Of a stretch of 64,000 nucleotides of DNA, positions 17,324 to 25,799 are shown in pieces. The stretch lies in contig NC_017034.1 of the NCBI RefSeq assembly GCF_000251105.1, positions 1,984,001 through 2,048,000 on the forward strand, read 5' to 3'. The notes beneath the pieces were generated by a model that searched no databases, was not told the DNA's origin, and worked only from the letters and a program-made list of their open reading frames with translations. Source of the stretch: Methanocella conradii HZ254. GTDB taxonomy: Archaea; Halobacteriota; Methanocellia; Methanocellales; Methanocellaceae. The position numbers and the translations under genes were made by a program. Each line of letters opens with the position of its first letter. The stretch's first letter is position 1.

Positions 17324-17971
17324 ATGCTTATGCATGGCAACGTGAAGGTAGTATTAGTGGCCATCCTCCTTTCAGCGATGGTGCTGGGATGTGCCTCGCC
17401 GACGGAAAAGGCGGTGACGGCTGGCGACCTCGTATATGTCGATTACACCCTTAGGGATACGGCCGGAAAGGTGGTCGAGACCACGAACTCGACTGTCGCA
17501 AAAGAAAACGGCATATACAATGTCGCGAACCCGTATGTGCCATACTCTTTCATAGTGGGCTCAAACAGCCACCCAATTAAGGTGTTCGACGACGTCGTCA
17601 AGGGGATGAAGGTAAACGAGACGAAGGCGAACATCACGATAACGCCCGATAAGGCGTATGGGGACTATGACGCCTCAAAGGTAGTGACGGCGCCCCTGGA
17701 AACGGTCACGGGCAACGCCACGAACTTCAGCGTGTTCGTGAATGAGACTATCAGGTATAACGATGAGCTCGTCTACGTGGCGGCTGTTGGCCCTAATAAC
17801 ACCACGGCTAAAGTCGTGCGGTTAAGCAAAATATCGCCTTTCCAGCCGTACACCATAAAAATAAATGAAAATGATACGGCTGTGCTGGACTACAACCACC
17901 CGCTGGCGGGCAAGACGCTCGTCTTAGACGTAACCGTTGTGGCGTTAAACCAGAGCCCTTCGGCTACTTAA
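17324..17971 (+). CDS. FKBP-type peptidyl-prolyl isomerase lipoprotein
   Basis: A signal peptide ends in the lipobox VLGC (cysteine near residue 23), so the protein should be lipid-anchored outside the cell. Behind it is an FKBP fold of the SlyD-like archaeal type with an inserted flap: VYVDYTLRDTAGKVVETT, FDDVVKGMKVNETKANITI, ITPDKAYGDYD, and a C-terminal AGKTLVLDVTVVAL strand. The core GxxxP and DKAYG signatures match FKBPs of methanogens. It probably assists folding of exported proteins. ATG 17324 has GGTAA about 8 bases upstream. GTG 17321 adds one residue. Several N-x-S/T sequons occur in the mature part. Confidence 0.85.
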   Translation: MLMHGNVKVVLVAILLSAMVLGCASPTEKAVTAGDLVYVDYTLRDTAGKVVETTNSTVAKENGIYNVANPYVPYSFIVGSNSHPIKVFDDVVKGMKVNETKANITITPDKAYGDYDASKVVTAPLETVTGNATNFSVFVNETIRYNDELVYVAAVGPNNTTAKVVRLSKISPFQPYTIKINENDTAVLDYNHPLAGKTLVLDVTVVALNQSPSAT

Positions 17972-17984
17972 GCGAGCGAGGCGA

Positions 17985-18599
17985 TCATTCCTCGATGAGG
18001 AAAGCCCTCGCGGGAGCGCCGTCCCCATCCTTTATTTTTAAGGGCAGGCACGCCAGCGTATACCTGCCCGGCCTTATCTTCCTCAGGTCCAGCCCTTCTA
18101 TGACGGTGATGCCCGCGCCAAGCAGTATTTTATGTACCGCATCGCCGCCATCGAAGCGGCCTATCGATAAGTAGTCTATACCGATGGTTTTAATTTTCTT
18201 CTCGACGAGGAGCAGGGCTGCGCCCTCGTCGAGATATGCGTAATCCTTCCTGAACTCTCCGCTTTCCCAGAGTGCCGAGTTTTTCGTCTTTAGTAGAATG
18301 ATGTCGGCGTCAACGCCCTTAAGGCAATCTGCAGTAACGGAGTCCACGTCTGGCAACTCGATCACGCAGGCGGGGCCGTACAGGTGGTCAAGCGGTATCC
18401 TATCCACCGTATAGCCGCCCTCGATGAAGTGGACGGGCGGGTCCACGTGCGTCCCCACATGGGTACCCGTACGCATCAAGGATACATTAAAGGCGCCTGC
18501 GGGCATACTCACGACTCGCCTGATGTCCGGGGGAGGGTCGCCGGGAAAGACGGGCATACCATTATAAATGCTCACAGAAACGTCGTGGATTTTCATCAT
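17985..18599 (-). CDS. Cyclase-family metal-dependent hydrolase (kynurenine formamidase-like)
   Basis: The 204-residue protein has the cyclase family signature: VFPGDPPPD near the start and GTHVGTHVDPPVHF near residues 44-57, whose histidines and aspartate bind zinc. FHLD-like downstream elements end in GIDYLSIGRFDGGDAVHKILL. Members hydrolyse cyclic or N-formyl amides. The substrate here is not evident, and kynurenine formamidase is only the best-known relative. The gene overlaps the upstream PfkB kinase by 4 bases, so the two form an operon and may act in one pathway. The tryptophan degradation genes that would support a kynurenine role are absent from the window. Confidence 0.85.
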   Translation of the reverse strand: MMKIHDVSVSIYNGMPVFPGDPPPDIRRVVSMPAGAFNVSLMRTGTHVGTHVDPPVHFIEGGYTVDRIPLDHLYGPACVIELPDVDSVTADCLKGVDADIILLKTKNSALWESGEFRKDYAYLDEGAALLLVEKKIKTIGIDYLSIGRFDGGDAVHKILLGAGITVIEGLDLRKIRPGRYTLACLPLKIKDGDGAPARAFLIEE

Positions 18600-19540
18600 A
18601 AGCCTTTAAAGCCTTTCCCGGCTAAAAAAGTATTGACCTGTTTGCGCGTCGGATAGGTAGACCACCCTATGCCGCCTATCTTGAGGGCGGCGGTTGCGCT
18701 GCCGATGATGGCGCACTCCCTCAGAGGCCTGCCACTGATATAAGAGCATATGAAGCCCGCGTCAAAGTTATCTCCCGCGCCGGTGGTGTCAACCACCTTC
18801 ACCTGAAATGCGGGCACGTACTCAATCCTTTCACGGTCGGCCACCCAGCATCCGTCCTTCCCCATCTTGATGGCGACGACCTTAACCCCCATGTCCAGCA
18901 GTATCTCCGCGGCCTTTTCAGGTCCCACATCAGGCCCCAGCCCCAGTATGCTCCTCGCCTCATCCAGGTTCGGAAGGAACACGTCTACCCGCGGGAGTAT
19001 CCTGAAGAGCGGCTCCACAGTCTCGGGAATGAACCCCCTGGGGTCCCAGCCAGTATCAAATGACACCTTCACGCCCGCCGCATGCAACAAATCGATGAGC
19101 TTAACATAGCCATCCCGCAGCGCGTCCATCAAAAAGTACGACGGTAGATGCACCATGTCAGCGCTAATCTTCGAAACATCTATGTCATCTAGGCAAAAAG
19201 TCGCATTCTCCCCTCGAAACGTTATGAAAGAACGCTCGATGCCCTGGACGATGGCCACCGTGACGCCCGTCTTCTGCTCCGTCATCCGCACGTTTTTAGT
19301 ATCCACCCCGTTATCTTCAAGCTCGATGAGCACGTATCTGCCGAAAACGTCGTCCCCAACCTTGCCGAATAGCTGGACCTCCATCCCGAGCCGCGCACAT
19401 GAGAGAGAGAAATTGGCGGAACAGCCTCCCCCATGGGTCTGGAAATCCCTTGTGATCACCTGCTTCCCCATCTCGGGCATCCTGTCTATCCGTGCGATGA
19501 GGTCGACGTTGACGTCCCCTACGGTGGCTATTCTCGGCAT
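18596..19540 (-). CDS. PfkB/ribokinase-family sugar or nucleoside kinase
   Basis: The N-terminal signature (GDVNVDLIARID and HGGGCSANFSLSCARLG) and the C-terminal DTTGAGDNFDAGFICS, with the catalytic aspartate in GAGDNFDAG, are those of PfkB kinases. Length is typical at about 315 residues. The substrate could be a sugar or nucleoside and cannot be read from the motifs. The stop overlaps the start of the cyclase-family gene by 4 bases. A GTG at 19546 two codons upstream of ATG 19540 is an alternative start. The purine-rich GGGGCGTGGAA precedes the ATG. Confidence 0.9.
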   Translation of the reverse strand: MPRIATVGDVNVDLIARIDRMPEMGKQVITRDFQTHGGGCSANFSLSCARLGMEVQLFGKVGDDVFGRYVLIELEDNGVDTKNVRMTEQKTGVTVAIVQGIERSFITFRGENATFCLDDIDVSKISADMVHLPSYFLMDALRDGYVKLIDLLHAAGVKVSFDTGWDPRGFIPETVEPLFRILPRVDVFLPNLDEARSILGLGPDVGPEKAAEILLDMGVKVVAIKMGKDGCWVADRERIEYVPAFQVKVVDTTGAGDNFDAGFICSYISGRPLRECAIIGSATAALKIGGIGWSTYPTRKQVNTFLAGKGFKGL

Positions 19541-19591
19541 TTCCACGCCCCTAAACGTATTTACGGGAATAGGTATATCTACCTGTCCAGC

Positions 19592-21469
19592 TTATGCGGC
19601 GGGCAGCGTTACGATGAACCGCGTGCCCTGCTTACGGTCCCCCGGCACGCGGTCCTCCACGGTTATGTTGCCGCTGAACTTATCGACGAGTGCCTTTACA
19701 AGATACAGGCCGATCCCATTTCCGCCTGCCCTGTTACGCCCCCTCCAGAGCCTATCAAAGATAATAGGCTTTAACTCATCGGGTATGCCCGGGCCGTTAT
19801 CCTCCACCGTGACGCGATAATGCTTTTTGCCCCCTTTATCGAGCGGCTCAAGCTTAATATTTATCCTTACAGAGCCACCCGAATGCTTTATGGAGTTGCT
19901 GACCAGGTTCGTGAACACGTCCTTTAACAGCTCGTTAGCCTTGACTATAGCGTTTTCTGCGATGTCGTACTCGATAGCGACTTCCCTGGCCGGCGACTCG
20001 CCATGCTCCGCGATGACCTCCCGGAGCACTTTACCCAGGTCCAGGGGATAGAGGCTCATATCGCCCTCGTTCGCACGCCTGAGCTTCTTCACGTTATCGA
20101 TAAGCCTGGAGCTGTTTCCCATTGCCTCCAGGGGCTTGACCAGGAGCTGCCTCCTGTCATCTTTGACGTCGATCGTTTCCAGCGCTAACTCCAGATAGCC
20201 CATGCCAATCTGGTTCATGTTGCTTATATCGTGCCCCATGAGATCTATGTAAAGCTCTATGAGCGTCTTCGCCTGCCTCAGCTCCTCCTCAGCCTTTACG
20301 CTGGAGGTGACGTCTTCGCATATCGCTATGAAGCTGGATATCGCGCCATCGCCCGAGAAGGTCGGAAATATCTTAAAGGATATATAAGAGGGTGCTTCAG
20401 CCTTTAATGATATCTTTACCCGCTCCATGAAGATGGCCTCGCCCTTTTTGAGCAGCTCTACCTTATCGGCCACATCGCATTTGAGAGAGTATGCATGGCC
20501 GAAAAGGTTGAACTTTCCTATGATATCCTCTCGTCTCACCCCGAATACCTGGAGGAATGAGTTGTTCGCTAATATGGCATCGCCCATCCGGTTAAATATG
20601 CACGCCGCATCGGGCATTTGCATGACCAGGTCGTTCATGGCATGCCTGGCATCGCTGAGCCTCTTATTGGCTTCCACTATTTCCGCATTACAAAAATCCT
20701 GATATAAGAAATAGATGAGAAGGGCGGCGGTGGTGAATAGCAGCATAGAGTCATAGAAATAACTAGAGTACGCCGATAGGCTATATGGGCCCGCGTTCAA
20801 GGCGTCTATGAGGTTCAGCGAGTCCCCCGCCAGGCTCAGGAGCATCAGGCAGAACACGATAGAAAAGATATAGCGAAGCGTGGCCCTGGCATTTACTGTG
20901 AGGAGAGCGGCCGCCAGGGCGATGATTGCGAGGTCTGCGAGCGATGCAAGCGTATAAACGATGATATCGAAGGCATCGCCTTCAAACAGGTGGGTAAGGG
21001 CGAAGAACAGTATGCCGAGCGAACACGATGCGTTCACGAAGCCGATGAATATCTTCGCCTTTCTACCGAGCTTTTCATGGTCCTCGGAATAAGCCTTGAT
21101 GAGGGCGTAGATGAGCGGCACGTATCCGGCCACCATGAGCGCCTTCGCCGCCAGGACGAGCCATTCAAAGCCAAAAGTTGGGGATAGTACATACCATATT
21201 ATCCCGGAGGCTGACAGGATGGCGAGATTTCCTGTAAGCCCAAAGAATACAGCCTTCAGCTTCTTATCCGCAGTGGACGAGTATGATAGAATAAGAAGGG
21301 GCAGGCCAAGCAAGAACATGATCGTCGTGGAGATGGCGGTGGCCAGGCTTAGCTTGCCAACGGCTGACATGAGAAACGTGGCTATGCTTATGAGCACCAG
21401 TAGCTGTAAGCCTATCAGCGCATAAACCCATAAATTATGCTTATTTAATTTTAAAATGTTGAAGTCCAT
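19592..21469 (-). CDS. Membrane sensor histidine kinase with PAS domain, 625 aa
   Basis: About eight membrane helices fill residues 15-257, arranged like a 7TM sensor module. A PAS domain follows (about 275-395, MPDAACIFNRMGDAILANNS to IAICEDVTSS). The phosphoacceptor region contains MGHDISNMNQIGMGYLELAL with the histidine near 413. The ATPase domain has N box FTNLVSNSIKHS, G1 DNGPGIPDE and G2 GNGIGLYLVK. It should autophosphorylate in response to a membrane or intracellular signal. No response regulator is adjacent, so it is an orphan. The nearest receiver protein in the window is stand-alone at 54.6 kb. Pairing with that protein would be speculation. Confidence 0.92.
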   Translation of the reverse strand: MDFNILKLNKHNLWVYALIGLQLLVLISIATFLMSAVGKLSLATAISTTIMFLLGLPLLILSYSSTADKKLKAVFFGLTGNLAILSASGIIWYVLSPTFGFEWLVLAAKALMVAGYVPLIYALIKAYSEDHEKLGRKAKIFIGFVNASCSLGILFFALTHLFEGDAFDIIVYTLASLADLAIIALAAALLTVNARATLRYIFSIVFCLMLLSLAGDSLNLIDALNAGPYSLSAYSSYFYDSMLLFTTAALLIYFLYQDFCNAEIVEANKRLSDARHAMNDLVMQMPDAACIFNRMGDAILANNSFLQVFGVRREDIIGKFNLFGHAYSLKCDVADKVELLKKGEAIFMERVKISLKAEAPSYISFKIFPTFSGDGAISSFIAICEDVTSSVKAEEELRQAKTLIELYIDLMGHDISNMNQIGMGYLELALETIDVKDDRRQLLVKPLEAMGNSSRLIDNVKKLRRANEGDMSLYPLDLGKVLREVIAEHGESPAREVAIEYDIAENAIVKANELLKDVFTNLVSNSIKHSGGSVRINIKLEPLDKGGKKHYRVTVEDNGPGIPDELKPIIFDRLWRGRNRAGGNGIGLYLVKALVDKFSGNITVEDRVPGDRKQGTRFIVTLPAA

Positions 21470-21595
21470 GCTACCATGGCTAATATACTACTCCCTCTTA
21501 TATAAGCCTTGCAATTTTTTATACACCAAATAATTATTATATTTATAATACCATATACATTTTTACCGATTGGTAATTTGCCGATCGGGAACGGG

Positions 21596-22522
21596 ATGGA
21601 GTGCATGAGTAGCAATGTAAATGGGGAGAGCGTAAGCCGTGGCTACGCTCACATGTTGAGAGCCGGAGCCTTTCTCAGGAACGAGATAGTCTACGGGGGA
21701 CACTTGACCGCTTTTGGGGCGCCGATGAAGGTCCTGTTCATGGCCACTTTAATGGAGATAAGGGTGGACTTGCCCCTGCTTTTAATAGCTTACCTGGCGA
21801 CTTTAATCGTGTACAGCGCGGATTATTACCGGTCTATAGAAAAGGATAGGCTGACTAACCCGAATAGGGCGGCATTCCTATCGAATAGGGCAGGAATACG
21901 CCCCTACCTGTTTTACGCGGCGCTGTTGCTCGCGGCGCTGGCGCTGTTCGCCAACCAGGGGCTTATCATTACGATACTCGTATTAACCTTGCTAGGCGTC
22001 ATGTATTCGACGGCGTTCAAGGGCATTACCAGGAAGGTCCCGGGGTTTAAGAACGCTTTCACCTCGGGCATATGGGCGTCGGGCGTGTCGTTCGGCCTGC
22101 TATCCTATTATTCGCTGCCGCTCGATTGCGCATTCGTCCTGCTGTTCCTCTTCCTGTTCATGAGGAGCCTGGGCAACGTCATTTTCTTCGACCTTAAGGA
22201 CGTCGAGTCCGACGCCTCGGAGGGCTTGAAGACGCTGCCCGTGATGCTCGGTAGGGTGCGTACCGTACGCTTGCTGCAAGCCATGAACGCCTTATCGTTT
22301 TTGCCGCTCGTCGCGGGAATACTATTAGGGATAATTCCGCAGTACGCCCTTTTCATGACAGCCCTGGCCGTTTTCACTCACTATAACGTGGGGCGCGCTA
22401 GCGGAGTAGAGGCGCAGCATTTAGGTTATATGTATTACATGCTCGCCGACCTGGAGACCATTTTCTGGCCCGCGTTGCTTGCCCTGGGCAAGGCGGCGTT
22501 TTCATTGAGGGCGCTCCTTTAG
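21596..22522 (+). CDS. UbiA-family prenyltransferase, 309 aa
   Basis: An integral membrane protein with about eight or nine helices and the two aspartate-rich UbiA regions: YSADYYRSIEKDRLTNPNRAAFL and, after helix 6, DLKDVESDASEGLKTLPVMLG. UbiA enzymes transfer prenyl chains to aromatic or lipid acceptors in the membrane. The acceptor here is not evident, and a role in archaeal lipid or quinone-like synthesis is only possible. The frame is open back to 21509, but that stretch holds a TATA-like ATATTTATAATA, so I place the start at ATG 21596 (ATG 21605 has GGAG nearby). The 3' end overlaps the convergent HhH gene by 21 bases. Confidence 0.82.
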   Translation: MECMSSNVNGESVSRGYAHMLRAGAFLRNEIVYGGHLTAFGAPMKVLFMATLMEIRVDLPLLLIAYLATLIVYSADYYRSIEKDRLTNPNRAAFLSNRAGIRPYLFYAALLLAALALFANQGLIITILVLTLLGVMYSTAFKGITRKVPGFKNAFTSGIWASGVSFGLLSYYSLPLDCAFVLLFLFLFMRSLGNVIFFDLKDVESDASEGLKTLPVMLGRVRTVRLLQAMNALSFLPLVAGILLGIIPQYALFMTALAVFTHYNVGRASGVEAQHLGYMYYMLADLETIFWPALLALGKAAFSLRALL

Positions 22523-23131
22523 CGTTCTGGAATAGCGGTGAAGCGCCGTCTCAAGCCTGACGATGTCCAGCCCATGCCTTCTCGCGTAATCCTCCAGGTT
22601 GCCTATTCCCAGCAGCGACATCGCCTTCCTGACGCGTGGCGTCGGCTTTGGCCTTGCCTTAGGCCACACGCTCCGCATGTCCCTCAAAAATATGGAGACC
22701 GTGATCGGCCCGACGCCCCTGCCCAGCCCCATGAGCCTCCGCTCAAGGTCTTCCTCATCAGCGGACGCCTCGTAGAGCCGCTGGAGGCTCCCCCCATATT
22801 CTTTCAGCAGGTTTCCGAAGACCTCGAGAAGCCTTGCTGCCGTGCTGAAGTCGTATCGGGTGTAGCCGCCCTTATCCAGCACTGTAACAAGCCGGTCCCA
22901 CCCCGCCTCCGCTATGGCTTTAGCGTCCACCAGCCCGCTCGCCTCGAACTCCTTGAATGTCCTGGTCGCCGACTCCTCGCGGATGGGCTTAGCGTACAGT
23001 ATAGACGCCAGTAGCCACTTTACATATTCAGCGTCCCCCATGCGGAGGTCTATTCCAAGCATCTTCGAGTAGGGCTCGCCCATACTGCTTACGAGCTCGC
23101 TCACGTCCAACTTCTGCCACCATTCTCGCAT
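22502..23131 (-). CDS. HhH-GPD-like (endonuclease III-related) protein lacking canonical catalytic residues
   Basis: The 209-residue protein has an alpha-helical layout like HhH-GPD DNA glycosylases. It includes a hairpin LMGLGRGVGPITVSIFLRDM (about residues 150-169 from this start) resembling the helix-hairpin-helix of endonuclease III. However, the lysine after the hairpin glycines is absent (GVGPIT) and the following region reads KPTPRVRKAMSLLG where the family has VDTHVxR, so the catalytic aspartate is missing. No iron-sulfur cysteines follow. It may bind DNA without cutting, or use another active site. I start it at ATG 23131, because the upstream in-frame codons (MFFVYLVVKRR) translate a short repeat (see 23186-23306). 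Confidence 0.65.
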   Translation of the reverse strand: MREWWQKLDVSELVSSMGEPYSKMLGIDLRMGDAEYVKWLLASILYAKPIREESATRTFKEFEASGLVDAKAIAEAGWDRLVTVLDKGGYTRYDFSTAARLLEVFGNLLKEYGGSLQRLYEASADEEDLERRLMGLGRGVGPITVSIFLRDMRSVWPKARPKPTPRVRKAMSLLGIGNLEDYARRHGLDIVRLETALHRYSRTLKERPQ

Positions 23132-23185
23132 TGGCGTCGCAAAGCTAAATGGATATCCCTCATGGTGGGGACTTAAAGGGCGACG

Positions 23186-23306
23186 TTTCACCACAAGGTA
23201 CACAAAAAACACTACTTTTTCACCACAAGGTACACAAAAAACACTAGGTACACAATCTCTTTATTATTTTTAAAAAATTGTGTACTTGGTGTTTGCTTTG
23301 TGTACT
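23186..23306. repeat. Short direct and inverted repeat cluster (CACAAGGTACACAA type)
   Basis: Two identical 29-bp copies lie at 23186-23214 and 23218-23246, each containing CACCACAAGGTACACAAAA. A third partial copy AGGTACACAA follows at 23246-23255. At 23278-23306 a diverged copy occurs in inverse orientation (TTGTGTACTTGG...TTTGTGTACT), so the cluster can fold into a long imperfect hairpin with an AT-rich loop. The style resembles dispersed CACAAAG-type intergenic repeats of many prokaryotes. It sits in the divergent gap between the HhH and AIM24 genes. Confidence 0.75.
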
Positions 23307-23359
23307 CGACCTCCTCAACCACAAATATTTTTATGTTATAATGGACTCGATATAATCCT

Positions 23360-24064
23360 ATGGCACGATACACGATAGGGGATTTTGTATCCCAGACGGC
23401 ACAGAAGGATAGGGGCGAAGGACTGTTCGAGCTTGAGAACGACCGCATGCTCGAGGTCAACCTGAACGGCATGGTGTGGGCCAAGCTAGGCTCTATGGTG
23501 GCGTACCGTGGCGCGGTCAGGTTCGAGCGGGAAGGCATGCTGGACCATGGCCTGGGAACGCTGCTGAAAAAGGCCGTCACCGGTGAGGGCGCGCACCTCA
23601 TGCGAGCGGCGGGAAACGGCAAGCTATACCTGGCCGACGAGGGGAAGCGCATATCCATCCTGAACCTGCAGAACCAGTCTATATACGTGAATGGGAACGA
23701 CCTGCTCGCATTCGAGCCTTCCCTGAAGTACGATATCAAGCTCATGCGAAGGGTTTCCACTATGATGGCTGGCGGCCTATTCAACATAAGGCTTGAGGGC
23801 ACCGGCATGGCCGCCATCACGACTTACTATGACCCGGTCACTTTAATGGTTACGCCGGACAGCCCGGTTTCGACCGACCCCAACGCTACGGTCGCATGGT
23901 CGGGCTCGCTATACCCTGAGCTCAAGACGGACATCACGTTTAAGACGCTCCTGGGCAGGGGAAGCGGGGAGACCTTCCAGATGGAGTTCCGCGGGAGCGG
24001 CTTCGTCGTAGTCCAGCCTTACGAGGAGGTCTACTTCCAGGTGGCGCAGGGACAATCCCATTAA
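23360..24064 (+). CDS. AIM24-family protein, 234 aa
   Basis: Beta-rich protein of the AIM24/TIGR00266 family. Landmarks include LEVNLNGMVWAKLGSMVAYRGAVRF, GAHLMRAAGNGKLYLAD, IYVNGNDLLAFEPSLKYDI and the closing GSGFVVVQPYEEV. It is predicted to be soluble and cytosolic, with no signal sequence. The family is widespread in bacteria and archaea, and mitochondrial AIM24 affects inner-membrane organisation. The prokaryotic role is unknown. It is monocistronic. Its promoter lies within or beside the repeat cluster at 23186-23306, so that element could affect its expression. Confidence 0.88.
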   Translation: MARYTIGDFVSQTAQKDRGEGLFELENDRMLEVNLNGMVWAKLGSMVAYRGAVRFEREGMLDHGLGTLLKKAVTGEGAHLMRAAGNGKLYLADEGKRISILNLQNQSIYVNGNDLLAFEPSLKYDIKLMRRVSTMMAGGLFNIRLEGTGMAAITTYYDPVTLMVTPDSPVSTDPNATVAWSGSLYPELKTDITFKTLLGRGSGETFQMEFRGSGFVVVQPYEEVYFQVAQGQSH

Positions 24065-24094
24065 ATAAGGCCACATCAAATGCTCATGCTGGTG

Positions 24095-24180
24095 CCAGGC
24101 ACGCCCGCTGATGGCTGGCTCTCGATGTCAGCGTTAGCCAGCCATACGCTCTGTTAGTCCTCCCATCGCTGGCGGGCACG
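24095..24180 (+). other. Structured intergenic element upstream of the glycogen operon
   Basis: ATGGCTGGCT (24111-24120) pairs perfectly with AGCCAGCCAT (24136-24145) across a 15-base loop. Flanking GCCCGC (24103-24108) can pair with GCGGGC (24172-24177), giving nested stems in this otherwise AT-rich 280-bp gap. It could be a terminator for the AIM24 gene, a small RNA, or a leader element of the glycogen operon. No T-run directly follows the outer stem. Downstream to 24330 I see AT-rich promoter-like DNA only. Confidence 0.4.
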
Positions 24181-24330
24181 CGGCAATATAGCTGTCCATA
24201 AAAAGATAAAAACCAAACGATGAAAAACATATTATGTAAAGGGCGCATATATTACAATATAAAAAAATTTCTAGCCATGCGATAATGGGCCATGCGGCCA
24301 TCGAGTGGCGCATGACATAAGCACCAGATG

Positions 24331-24338
24331 GGAGGTGA
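24331..24338 (+). promoter_or_regulatory. Strong ribosome-binding site of GH57 gene
   Basis: GGAGGTGA lies 6 bases before ATG 24345 and is an extended match to the 3' end of archaeal 16S rRNA. It fixes the start of the first gene of the glycogen operon. The later genes of the operon rely on overlapping start and stop codons. Confidence 0.8.
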
Positions 24339-24344
24339 GAATAA

Positions 24345-25799
24345 ATGAGTAAATTATGTTTAGGATTTGAAGTACATCAACCATACCGGCTGGACCCAGC
24401 GTTCAACCCCCAAAACGGTAAAGCCAGGGACCTTGAAAGCTTATATTTTAGCCCCCAGAACAAGGAGATACTGGAGAGGGTAGCGGATAAATGCTACATA
24501 CCGGCCACACAGATAGTCCTCGAAAGCCTCGACAAAGGCTTTAAGTGCGCCTTCAGCCTGTCCGGCACTGTGGTCGAACAGCTCGAAAAGTGGAGGCCCG
24601 ACGCGCTGGAGCTTTTCAGGCAGGTCGCCCGCCACAGGAACGCAGAACTGCTCTCACAGACTTACTATCACAGCGTTGCAAGCCTCTTCAGCGACCTGGA
24701 AGAGTTCGAGCTTCAGGTCAGGCTCCATAAAAGGGCGATGAAGTCAATTTTTGGGGTCACGCCAAAAGTGATGGAGAACACCGAGTTCATCTTTAATAAT
24801 GCCATAGCGAAGTCAGCGAGCCAGATGGGGTTCACGGCTGTCTATACTGAGGGCGTGGAGAGGGTCCTCGGCTGGAGAAGCCCCAACTACGTGTACTCGT
24901 GCAGCGGGGTAAAGCTCCTCATGCGTAACTATCGGCTCTCAGATGACGTTGCGTTCCGGTTTAATAATAGGGATTGGGACCAGTACCCGCTGACTGCGGA
25001 TAAGTTCGCTTCATGGGTCGCCTCGTCGCCCGGCGACTACGTAAACGTGTTCGTGGACTACGAGACCTTCGGGGAGCATCATTGGGCCGACACGGGCATA
25101 ATGGATTTTCTCAAGTGGCTGCCGGTCGAGTGCGAGAATAGGGGGGTTGAGTTCCTGATGCCCTCCGAGGCGGCAGAGATAGAGCCGAAAGAGGAATTAA
25201 GCATAGAGGAGACCATATCATGGGCGGACGTTGAAAAGGACGCGTCGGCGTGGCTCGGCAATACCATACAGTACACGGCGCTAAAGGCCATACAGCGGGC
25301 AAAAGCATATGCTTATAACAAGAAGATATGGCGATACCTGCAGACTAGCGATCATTTCTACTACATGGCGTCGAAGTTCGGCGCGTGCGCCGAAGTCCAC
25401 AGCTACTTCAGCCCGGGGGCCTGCCAGCCATACGACTCGTTTGCCACGTACATGAAAATCCTTGCCCACTATGAGCGCACTTATGCATCGAGGACGAGGC
25501 GGAAGGCCGCCGCCATGGAGCTTCGGGCGCTGGAGCCGGCTGAAGCCTTCCACTTCTTCACGCCCACCGCCTATACGGGCTTTACAGCTTATGGCCTCGA
25601 CGACCTGAGCGACCTTCTTAACTACGTGCCCAAAGACTCGGTCGAGCATCACATGGCCCGCGGGGACTTCTCGCGGTGGATAGAGGACGTGCTCGGGGAT
25701 AAGGAGCTGGCCGAAGCGGTCGCCGCATGCAAGACCCGCCTCGAGGTGGTGGAGGTAATAGAAAAGAAGAGGGAAGAGCTTTGGAAAAGCTTAAAATAG
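24345..25799 (+). CDS. Glycoside hydrolase family 57, alpha-amylase-like
   Basis: GH57 enzymes cleave or transfer alpha-1,4-glucan chains. The 484-residue protein has conserved region 1 HQP (residues 11-13), region 3 VMENTEFIF with the nucleophile glutamate near 147, and region 4 VDYETFGEHHW with the acid/base aspartate near 239. No signal peptide is present, so it acts on intracellular glycogen. A C-terminal helical extension follows the catalytic barrel. It is the first gene of a four-gene operon with two GT4 glycosyltransferases and a debranching enzyme, which points to glycogen turnover. Amylase versus glucanotransferase activity is not decided by these motifs. Confidence 0.93.
   Translation: MSKLCLGFEVHQPYRLDPAFNPQNGKARDLESLYFSPQNKEILERVADKCYIPATQIVLESLDKGFKCAFSLSGTVVEQLEKWRPDALELFRQVARHRNAELLSQTYYHSVASLFSDLEEFELQVRLHKRAMKSIFGVTPKVMENTEFIFNNAIAKSASQMGFTAVYTEGVERVLGWRSPNYVYSCSGVKLLMRNYRLSDDVAFRFNNRDWDQYPLTADKFASWVASSPGDYVNVFVDYETFGEHHWADTGIMDFLKWLPVECENRGVEFLMPSEAAEIEPKEELSIEETISWADVEKDASAWLGNTIQYTALKAIQRAKAYAYNKKIWRYLQTSDHFYYMASKFGACAEVHSYFSPGACQPYDSFATYMKILAHYERTYASRTRRKAAAMELRALEPAEAFHFFTPTAYTGFTAYGLDDLSDLLNYVPKDSVEHHMARGDFSRWIEDVLGDKELAEAVAACKTRLEVVEVIEKKREELWKSLK

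Noticed and set aside
19592..21469. Two-component pair with the receiver at 54.6 kb
   Set aside because: The genes are 33 kb apart with no shared context, so a pairing cannot be supported from sequence.
23186..23306. CRISPR array
   Set aside because: The two 29-bp repeats are separated by only 3 bp and followed by an inverted copy, with no spacers and no cas genes nearby.
23212..23820. Minus-strand open frame of 202 codons opposite the AIM24 gene
   Set aside because: It is antisense to a clear AIM24 protein, has a serine and arginine-rich composition typical of a shadow frame, and its end translates the CACAAGGTACACAA repeat.
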